Origin: Pteria penguin
Taxonomy: Eukaryota; Mollusca; Bivalvia; Pterioida; Pteriidae
DNA length: 64,000 bases
NCBI GenBank assembly: GCA_035048485.1
Contig: CM068585.1
Span: 13,807,501 to 13,871,500, forward strand
Reading direction: 5' to 3'
Shown here: positions 55,930 to 64,000 of the stretch, piece after piece
How the letters are laid out: the number at the start of each line of letters is the position of its first letter
Numbering within the stretch: position 1 is the stretch's first letter
Notes under the pieces: generated by a model
What the model saw: only the letters and a program-made list of their open reading frames with translations
Database searches by the model: none
Told to the model about the DNA's origin: nothing
Program-made: the position numbers and the translations under genes

Positions 55930-56099
55930 GTTAGTAATACAGAGTAAAAGTAATGTTTCTATGGTAATGGTAATGTTAACATTGAGTTAACATAATAAGT
56001 GTGTTGATATAGAAATCTGACAGGCACAGTGTAAACAAATATGGGTGTGCTTGTGTGAATGCTTGGATTAAAATATGAACAAATGTAAAAGTGAAGACA

Positions 56100-56215
56100 C
56101 TTTGTTATATTATAAACTTATGTGTTATTGTAGACACTTTGTTATATTATAAATTTATGTGTTTTTGTGGACACTTTGTTATATTATAAACTTATGTGAT
56201 TTTGTAGACACTTTG
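56100..56215. repeat. About 38-bp tandem repeat, three units
   Basis: GTAGACACTTTGTTATATTA plus TAAA(C/T)TTATGTGTTTTT repeated three times in an OCIA-like intron. Confidence 0.85.
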
Positions 56216-56642
56216 ACTAATTCATTTATAAATGGAGATGTAAGTTTGATTATCAGAGTTGTTAAGATCATGCAACACATAAACTGACACAAAGGAAAGA
56301 AATTACCCATCAATATAAAATAAATTAACACCTCTACAATTTTTGAACCAGCCATTTGTGTTATTTGATGGACTTTACTGTAGAATAACACACAGAACAG
56401 AGAAATAAGTATATGTTCATGATTTTGTGATACGGTGAGAGTTATTTCCCAATGGTGGTGATATCTGATGTCTTATCCATTGTGATGTCAAAGAATTAAG
56501 AAAAGTCTTTTGTGTCTTTTCATTCCCCATAATCTTACATTATGGTTACCATAGATTTGGTTTTTGTCAATTTTTCTGTCAGATACATATTCTAAGGTTA
56601 AGAAGAGACCAAATTATATTGACATGTTCTGTTATATTTCAG

Positions 56643-56702
56643 CTTATCCACTAGCAACTGTTTTGGGTGTTGTATATTATCAAATAGCCAAGAAGATATA
56701 CA
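56643..56702 (+). CDS. OCIA-domain-like protein, exon
   Basis: 60 bp encoding AYPLATVLGVVYYQIAKKIY. Acceptor TTATATTTCAG, donor ATACA/GTAAGT. A hydrophobic segment, probably a membrane hairpin. Confidence 0.62.
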
Positions 56703-57089
56703 GTAAGTTGTATGGGAGTATCAGGCAGCATATAGTCCAGTTGTAATTGGTCAGAATCTAGAGAACTAAATTTGTGATATTCCAGTAGAAATGGAAAATA
56801 CAGTGATAAAATAAGAAAAAGATTGATCTTTTTGACATCTGAACAAATTTCCGTAAAGCCAATATAGTTTTTGGGAAAGATTGCTATGTATGAAGAAATA
56901 TATTTATTTCTTGATTTCCTCACAAGCAGTTCTCGTAATTATTTGTCATCAAAATGAAAATGTTATTAATAATTGTAATGGTCTACTCAAAAATGGAAGG
57001 ACCAGAATCAGTATAGTGTGGGGATAGTGATATGATTTAGAGAAAAGGTGAATCAAACTCTACATTGAAGAGGTATAGTTATGAAGAAT

Positions 57090-57615
57090 AACCTTGGTCA
57101 AGCATATACTAGAGTTAGTGAGTATTACAATGCTCAAGCATATACTAGAGTAAGTGAGGATTACAATGGTCAAGCACATACTAGAGTTAGTTAGTATTAC
57201 AATGGTCAAGCACATACTAGAGTTAGTTAGTATTACAATGGTCAAGCATATACTAGAGTTAGTTAGTATTAGAATGGTCAAGCATATATTAGAGTTAGGG
57301 AGTATTACAATGGTCAAGCATATACTAGAGTTAGTTTAAGTATTACAATGGTCAAGCATATACTAGAGTTAGTGAGTATTACAATGGTCAAGCATATAAT
57401 AGAGTTAGTGAGTATTACAATGGTCAAGCATATACTAGAGTTAGTTAGTATTACAGTGGTCAAGCATATGTTAGAGTTAGGGAGTATTACAATGGACAAG
57501 CATATACTAGAGTTAGTTAGTATTACAATGGTCAAGCATATATAAGAGTTAGTGAGTATTACAATGGTCAAGCATATACTAGAGTTAGGAAGTACATGTA
57601 TTACAATGGTCAAGC
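57090..57615. repeat. 36-bp tandem repeat, about 14-15 units
   Basis: ATGGTCAAGCATATACTAGA plus GTTAGT(T/G)AGTATTACA. Divisible by three, hence the spurious ORFs on both strands. Confidence 0.93.
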
Positions 57616-58597
57616 CTGAGTCAGTTTATTACTATCCAGGCAATACAGAAGGACTTATTGTGTTAAGCTCACTTACTGTCATGGGCAATTCAAAAAATCT
57701 CATTAAAATGAGATATACTAAATCATAACACACATGAATGAATTCGACTTGTTTTGTCATCATAAAGCGTGGTCATTTATTGTAATTAGGTCTTCACAGT
57801 TCTGGATACTTGAACTGTTTTGATAGCCAGCTTCCTGTTTTAAAATTCTGTACAATTAAGTTAATTTGGTACTTAACTGTATCATTCTAGATTATCCTAT
57901 TGTTTGTTGGTGGAAAGAATCTAATAATCAATTTAAGAGCATCATTCCTTATCAGAACCTTTGACACAAAAACCAAACAGAATTGATGATTAGCCATTTG
58001 TCTTATTTTCGACCTTTAACCCTTACTTATATAAAATTTTGGTTCTGGATCCACTGTTGTGACATTAAACATCCTTTCAAACTTAAATGAACCATCACTG
58101 ATAACATCATATTACCGACCGGTTTTACTTTCAGTAAAATCATCAATACATTATATTTTGTGATCAAGTGAAATTCGTGAGAAAATTATGAATGAAGTTG
58201 TTATGGCAAAGCAAAAAAAACCTGATAACCATGTTTCTTCGTTTATAGATGTTTAGATTAAAAGTAAAATAATTGAAATTTTCCCAGACATAAATTCAGG
58301 TTAATACACAGTAGGTTTGATCATGCAGGCAAACAATACAATGGTCAATGGCTTGGATAATGTCAGGCAATATTGTGGTCCAAGACAAATTATTTTTGAT
58401 GAGGTTATGATATTGTGGCCTAGATGTGACAGGATATATAATGGTCAAATACAAAAGTGCTTATTCAGGGTCATAAGACATATTAATCAAGGAGATTTTG
58501 TCTAAGTCTAGTACATGTACCGGTACATAGATATTATGATATCTAATTATTTCTATACACTCAGCAATCATTGTATATTCTGTATGTATGTTTACAG

Positions 58598-58648
58598 AGG
58601 GACCTCCCCATCCTGTTATACGAGGAATTCAGATTCTTAGTACCTTTG
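58598..58648 (+). CDS. OCIA-domain-like protein, exon
   Basis: 51 bp encoding GPPHPVIRGIQILSTF. Acceptor ATGTTTACAG, donor CTTTG/GTAAGT. Confidence 0.62.
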
Positions 58649-58960
58649 GTAAGTTAATCTTTATTAAAATAACATAGACAAGGATAAGTAAATGTATTTG
58701 TGTCTTACATTGAGGTTTGCCTAATCCATGTGTATCAGTCTAAAACATACTACATGTCATATTTATATGCCAGGCATGATGGATGTATCTATGTGACAGA
58801 TATGATAGCTATATTTGTATTTCAGGTAGAATGGTCATTTTTAATTTACTGATAGAATGATAACATTGGTATTACACATATCATGGTTATACTTACCTTG
58901 CAGATGTGATGATTATATTTGTATCAGAAGTATGATTATATTTATATCACAGGTATGATG

Positions 58961-59117
58961 GTTATATTAGTATTACAAATATGGTTATATTAGTATTACA
59001 AATATGGTTATATTAGTATTACAAATATGGTTATATTAGTATTACAAATATGGTTATATTAGTATTACAAATATGGTTATATTAGTATTACAAATATGGT
59101 TATATTAGTATTAATAT
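58961..59117. repeat. 23-bp tandem repeat, about seven near-perfect units
   Basis: GGTTATATTAGTATTACAAA plus TAT. Units are almost identical, so expansion is recent. Confidence 0.95.
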
Positions 59118-59129
59118 TTTTTTTAGTTT

Positions 59130-59536
59130 TCATGAGTTTTTTAAGATGGCCTTAAAAGAAAGGAAAAGGGAGGCATTTTTCCACAATTTCACTGGAAGTA
59201 TTTTGATGAAACTTAGCAGAAATGAAGTACTCATGGTCTCTTGCAAGTGTTGATATTTTTCTTCTAGATATGTCTACAGACTTTTGAGCATTTATTTGTT
59301 GTAAATTATTATAGATTTAAGGTATCTGAATATTAATTTGGGCCGCTTGCATTAACAATTATTACTTAATGTCGATGATGATTTGAATTTTAGACTCGGT
59401 TTTCAATACAAAATGTAATCACAACACAATAAACATCAGGGAATATATATATTTATTTGCAAATTTTTCAAGCTGTCAATTGAATAAGCAAATTATGTTC
59501 AGATGACAGATATAGGCATACTTTGGCCTCTTGTTA
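59130..59536 (-). mobile_element. Family A element, truncated copy
   Basis: Ends AAGCTGTCAATTGAATAAGC, ATATAGGCATACTTTGGCCT, CTTGTT, the reverse complement of the start of the 22.6-kb copy. Confidence 0.5.
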
Positions 59537-59824
59537 TATTTATGGTATAAGCATTATGGTTATATTTATATAACAGGTGTGTTTATATCAGTATTTTTAA
59601 ATGTGAGGACTCGGATCATGAGATAACCGACTTGTTACATTTTTTTTCACTGCGTGCAATTAACAAACACTTATCATATAGTCGAAAGCCATGTGATAAC
59701 AGAATTGGAGGAACATTGGTTAACACAAATGTGATAATAAACTTCTGTAAAAATAACTGATTATTGTATAACTTCAACTTTATTTATTTTTCAATGATTA
59801 AGAAACAAGTTAAATTATAAATCT

Positions 59825-60005
59825 AGCTTGCTCGTTGGCAAAGATCTTGGCATAAGGTGTCATTTGTGTGGGAGGAAACCGAGAACCTGGAGAAAACCCA
59901 CAAAACCAGGTTGGTGACAGCCTCACCTCACGTATCATACCAGGAATCAAACCTGGTTGTCACTGGTGAGAAGCGAGCGCACTACCGACTGCGCTACCTG
60001 GCCCC
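59825..60005 (-). mobile_element. tRNA-derived SINE
   Basis: On the minus strand the head GGGGCCAGGTAGCGCAGTCG, GTAGTGCGC (A box) and CAGGTTTGATTCCTGG (B box) is followed by a core TTTTGTGGGTTTTCTCCAGG, TTCTCGGTTTCCTCCCAC, a domain seen in many animal SINEs. Confidence 0.78.
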
Positions 60006-60049
60006 CTCATTTTTTTTTTCTAAAATGTAAACTTTATTATTATGATTAT

Positions 60050-60999
60050 TATACGCCCGTCCAATAGACGGGACGTATTATGTTATGGTGCTGTCCGTCC
60101 GTCCGTTGTGCCGTGCGTCCGTCCGTCTGTCCGGGGTCATGTTTTCCGGACTTTTTTTTGACATCTTTCAAGATATTGCGATGAAATTTGGTATATAGCT
60201 TTATTTCAAGCGGCGTCAGTACCAGTTCGAGTTTTATTACGATGGACCTACTTTTGACAGATTTATAGCCCTTGGACTTATAAATTTCAAGATTTTTTCA
60301 GAAATTCATCAAAAATCTATTTTATGTCAAAACATTATGAAATTTATCATGAAACAAGTAAAATGTACCAACTATCTCATATGTTACGGGTTTTAATATC
60401 TTTTTCTTCATTTTTGAGAAATTTATGATTTTAGGGGGGGGGGGGCGGTTGACCATATGTCCTAGGTCATGTTTTCCGGACTTTTTTTGCCGTCTTTCAA
60501 GATATTGAGTTGAAATATGATATATAGGCTTATTCGAAGCGGCATCAGTACCAGTTCGAGTTTTGTTACGATTGACATGATTTTGACAGATTTATGGCCC
60601 TTGGATTTTGTTTTGAAAATTCATTAAAAATCTAATTTTTGTAAAAACATTATGAAATTTATCATGAAACAAGTAAAATGTACCAACCTCCACATATTTT
60701 ACAGGTATTGATATCTTTTTCTTCATTTTTGAGAAATTTATAATTTTAGAAGGGGGGGGGGGGCTAGTTCTAAAGAATTTCAAGGTTTTTTTTGCAGGTC
60801 AATTTCCAAGATGGGTTGCATAGGACTATTTCTGCAGGAGATATTGCCTTTGGACTTATTCCTATGATAAAATGCTATGAAACGCAATTAACTTCAGTAA
60901 ACGTCAGATGTTTTTCATGAAAATCATGCCAAATGCAAATTGATCCTGTCCCAATTAAGCGACGGGCGTATTATGCCACGCTAGGCGTTGCTCTTGTTG
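60050..60999. mobile_element. Family C element with duplicated 300-bp interior
   Basis: Starts TACGCCCGTCCAATAGACGG, ends CGACGGGCGTATTATGCC, ACGCTAGGCGTTGCTCTTGTT. Two diverged copies of a unit of about 320 bp (60,125-60,445 and 60,460-60,770) share GGTCATGTTTTCCGGACTTT, CAGTACCAGTTCGAGTTTT and a G-run. Confidence 0.7.
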
Positions 61000-61129
61000 T
61001 TTTTTAGAACAGAGGAAAAACACTGTAAATATGTGACAGTTATATATATATGTAACAGATATAATGGTTATATATATGTAACAGATATAATTGTTATATC
61101 CTTGGTACAGGTATAATGATTTTGTGTTA

Positions 61130-61664
61130 CAGGATAATGGTAGGATTTGGTTACCAGTATATCCTTGTTACAGGTATAATGATTTTGTGTTACAGGTTTT
61201 GTAGGATTTGGTTATATCCTTGTTACAGGTATAATGATTTTGTATTACAGGTATGGTAGAATTTGGTTATATATCCTTGTTCTTCTTCTTCTTCCATTAT
61301 GAAGTGTACTCGAAAGATGAGCATTGTACTTCATAACTTTTGTGTTACAGGTATGGTTGTTACAGGTATAATGATTTTGTGATACAGGTATGGTAGAATA
61401 TGGCTATATCCATGTTACAGATATAATGATTTTGTGTTACAGGATAATGGTAGAATTTGGTTATATCCTTGTTACAGGTATAATGATTTTGGGTTACAGG
61501 TATGGTAGAATTTGGTTATATCCTTGTTACAGGTATAATGATTTTGGGTTACAGGTATGGTAGGATTTGGTTATATCCTTGTTACAGGTATAATGATTTT
61601 GGGTTACAGGTATGGTAGGATTTGGTTATATCATTGTTACAGGTATAATGATTTTGGGTTACAG
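61130..61664 (+). repeat. 55-bp minisatellite built from a splice acceptor
   Basis: Units TTGTTACAGGTATAATGATT, TTGGGTTACAGGTATGGTAG, GATTTGGTTATATCC. ACAG/GTATGG junctions at 61,499, 61,554 and 61,609 are spaced exactly 55 bp from the true exon junction at 61,664. Older, less regular copies are at 61,250, 61,350 and 61,387. Confidence 0.9.
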
Positions 61665-61803
61665 GTATGGTAGGATTTGGTTTTATGATTGGAACTCGTA
61701 TAGGAATGAGAGGAATTCATGACAAACTACTTACTGAGTGTCCTGAAGGGAATTTTGCAAGACAAGTACATGCTGAGAGAAATGAACAGTTTTCAGATAA
61801 AAG
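61665..61803 (+). CDS. OCIA-domain-like protein, exon
   Basis: 139 bp encoding MVGFGFMIGTRIGMRGIHDK, LLTECPEGNFARQVHAE and RNEQFSDK. Acceptor GGGTTACAG, donor AAAAG/GTATTT. G-rich membrane-like start, then a CPEGNFAR block like the end of the OCIA domain. Confidence 0.68.
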
Positions 61804-62852
61804 GTATTTTGTATATAACATGGTAATAATTCTAAATCAATCATGTAACTAAGTGTAAACTGTTAAAATGTATATTCAGTATATGAACTAAGGAAAAGGT
61901 AACTTAAATTCTGATTCACTTCTTATTTTGTTCATTTTTATTGGCTGAGATATAGGCCAACATGTTGTCAGTTTTCATGGCATGGTCACAACTCCCTTGG
62001 TAAAGCGATGATTGTGTAAAAATGAATAGAAAAAAGATAAGTGAACAGTGTATGATAGATTCTAACAGGTTTATCACTGTTACCATTGGAAACCATAGTT
62101 TTCATGGCTCTAGTAATTACATCATGTGGAAAACTCTGTTTTCAATGATATTATTAAGGCATACGTATAAAAACCAATTAAACCCTGTAAGTTTATCTCC
62201 TTAGTATCTAATGTTTTTTTTCACATGAATGACAATACACAAGGTCTCCTTCACCATTAATTATAAAAAGTTATTGGAGTGACTATACATTTTACAATTA
62301 TACAATTTAACATGAATAAGCATTAGAATGAACAAACCTAAAATGTTAATTTCTCTATTGGGTAATAGTGCTTAATAAATCTACTTCATCTTGTAATGTC
62401 AAGCTGGTTAAAGAAAATCTCCTTGAAATATTAACTGTTTGTGGTTCAGTGATCAATTTGTGGTAATTCTGCATACATTGAAATATTGTCAAGTTTGGGG
62501 CCTTATGATGAAAAGCAACTTTATGTTAAATTTTATTTTGCTTTAGAAGAAGCTTATTGTCAGTTAGAAATCTTCTGTGTGTATCTGTGTCTGTAACACC
62601 TTCTCTTAAATCAGTCGTCTCAAATAGCACTCAAATATTTTGAACAATACAAACTAGTTTATTCTCAAGTGAGCAGTGCAGGCAGGCCTGCTTGATCTTT
62701 TGTTTATTTTTTATATGTTTAATCAAATTATAGAGGAGTGAAAGTAAATAGTAAAAAGAAGAATATATAAAATCGTATTGTATTTAACTAAAATAGAATT
62801 CTAAAAAGATGCAAATGTGATATTCTAAGATGTGTAATTGCTTTGTTGACAG

Positions 62853-62944
62853 TGATTCCTTGTTAGATAGTTCATGGCAACCAGAATACCAGACCTATGA
62901 GTCATCACATATACCTGAAGTGCAGCTTGAGTCACAAACTAGAG
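62853..62944 (+). CDS. OCIA-domain-like protein, exon
   Basis: 92 bp encoding DSLLDSSWQPEYQTYESSHI plus PEVQLESQTR. Acceptor GTTGACAG, donor AGAG/GTGAGA. A low-complexity acidic, probably unstructured tail. Confidence 0.62.
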
Positions 62945-63094
62945 GTGAGAAAAGTAACTGTGAATAGTGGTGAAAATCTTTACATGATGCAATATTTGAT
63001 CTATAGATTGACAATGCATATTGTATTTGTATTTTATATGATTGCATTTTGTCATCTATGCTTTTGGCACCATTTTACAATCAAAGCCATATCA

Positions 63095-63665
63095 GTGGAA
63101 GCATTTGATGGACACAGTATGTGCCACACCTCCTTACACTAATGCACTAATGGACAGTACAATATTTGTCCTACATCCTAACCTGGCACACTGATAGACA
63201 CAATATGTGCCACACCTCCTAATCCTTACACACTGATGGACACAGTATTTGTCATACATCCAAACTTGGCACACTGATAGACACAGTATGTGGCACACCT
63301 CCTAAACCTGGCACTCTGATGGACACAGTGTGTGCCACACATCTTAATCCTTACACACTGATGGACACATTATGTGCTACACCCCCTAACTCTGGTACAC
63401 TGATGGTCACTGTGTGTACCACACATCCAAATCCTTGCATACTGATGGACATATTATGTGCCACACATCCTGACCCTGACACACTGATGGGCACATTATG
63501 TGCTACACCTCCTAACCCTGACACAATGATGGACACATTATGTGCTTCATCTCCTAACTCTGGCACACTGATGGACACAGTGTGTGCCACACATCTTAAT
63601 CCTTACACGCTGATGGACATGTTATGTGCCACTCATCCTGACCCTGGCACTCAGAAAACCATACC
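63095..63665. repeat. 42-bp tandem repeat, about 13 units
   Basis: ACACTGATGGACACATTATG, TGCCACACATCCTGACCCTG, AC. Divisible by three, so both strands show spurious ORFs. Confidence 0.92.
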
Positions 63666-63968
63666 AAAGCAGTAGAGGTTGATTTAAAGGTCAGTGCATC
63701 AGAGAAGCATCTTGATGTAAAACATTGATCTCATTGTTAGTATCACTGTAGATGTTGGTACTTAGAAATCTCCCATGAACAGACAGTTTTGAATAGCAAA
63801 CATTCGTGTAATATTTTTTTCTTTTTGAGGCAATCTGCCCCTGCTTCAAGATACAACAATTACAAACCTTTATTTTTTAAAGTTACTTGCATTGACCTTC
63901 AACTGATTTGACACTTGTTGTAATATTATATTGATAATGATATATACATGTCAAATTTACTTTATCAG

Positions 63969-64000
63969 GAAAAAAGACCAATAAATATGGTGATGTATTG
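63969..64000 (+). CDS. OCIA-domain-like protein, exon running off the window
   Basis: Acceptor CTTTATCAG, then KKTNKYGDVL in the frame left by the previous exon. A basic NKYGD tail is seen in the C-terminus of related proteins. Truncated by the window edge. Confidence 0.55.

Noticed and set aside
57060..57613. ORFs of TNSSICLTIVIL type
   Set aside because: Frames through the 36-bp minisatellite.
63319..63675. 118-codon ORF with CATHPNPxTLMDT repeats
   Set aside because: Frame through the 42-bp minisatellite lying in an intron of the OCIA-like gene.

Overview
The window is eukaryotic and most likely from a marine bivalve mollusc, probably a clam-like heterodont. The coding regions are short exons with GT/AG junctions in large AT-rich introns. 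The DNA is dense in transposon relics, foldback elements and minisatellites. The proteins that can be recognised (a HSPA12-type chaperone, a mitochondria-eating-protein relative, an OCIA-like protein, an intronless rhodopsin-family receptor and a PIN/CXC invertebrate family) fit a lophotrochozoan. The species call is inference.

Layout. 1-2.6 kb: a decayed member of a multi-copy invertebrate family (PIN-like region plus CXC cysteine tail). 3.1-4.7 kb: a Penelope-like retroelement (PLE) relic on the minus strand, then a small inverted-repeat element. 5.0-10 kb: a large 45/40-bp minisatellite with a 670-bp higher-order period. 11.2-12.6 kb: a single-exon class A GPCR (minus). 13.7-20.1 kb: tandem-unit interspersed repeats, including a 145-bp array bounded by hairpin termini. 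21.35-31.2 kb: a HSPA12-like Hsp70 gene (minus, four coding exons, 606 codons reconstructed). Its largest intron holds a 5-kb L1/Tx1-like LINE with a target-site duplication, a poly-A tail and a 5' inversion. 31.4-34.1 kb: a cluster of inverted-repeat elements. 35.1-36.7 kb: a 26/27-bp minisatellite. 37.8-47.6 kb: six exons of a MIEAP/SPATA18-like gene (minus). One intron holds a PLE with an N-terminal GIY-YIG domain, in the same orientation as the gene. 48.9-54.5 kb: a SINE, further repeats, a LINE tail and a third PLE relic. 55.9-64 kb: six phase-consistent exons of an OCIA-domain-like gene (plus), running off the end, with several intronic minisatellites.

The most notable object is the PLE at 43.8-46.95 kb. 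It has the permuted order CCHH/GIY-YIG, then a CxC linker, then reverse transcriptase (the Naiad arrangement). In-frame UGA codons sit at positions where cysteine is expected. A form-II SECIS-like hairpin with a UGAC/UGAA quartet, an AAA bulge and a mini-stem lies at the 3' end of the ORF. Together these mark a selenocysteine-coding retroelement lineage. This copy itself is broken: it has frameshifts, and the second Asp of the catalytic YxDD is missing.

The host genes do not form an operon or pathway. HSPA12-like, MIEAP-like and OCIA-like products belong to families linked to stress and mitochondrial biology, but nothing in the sequence ties them together.
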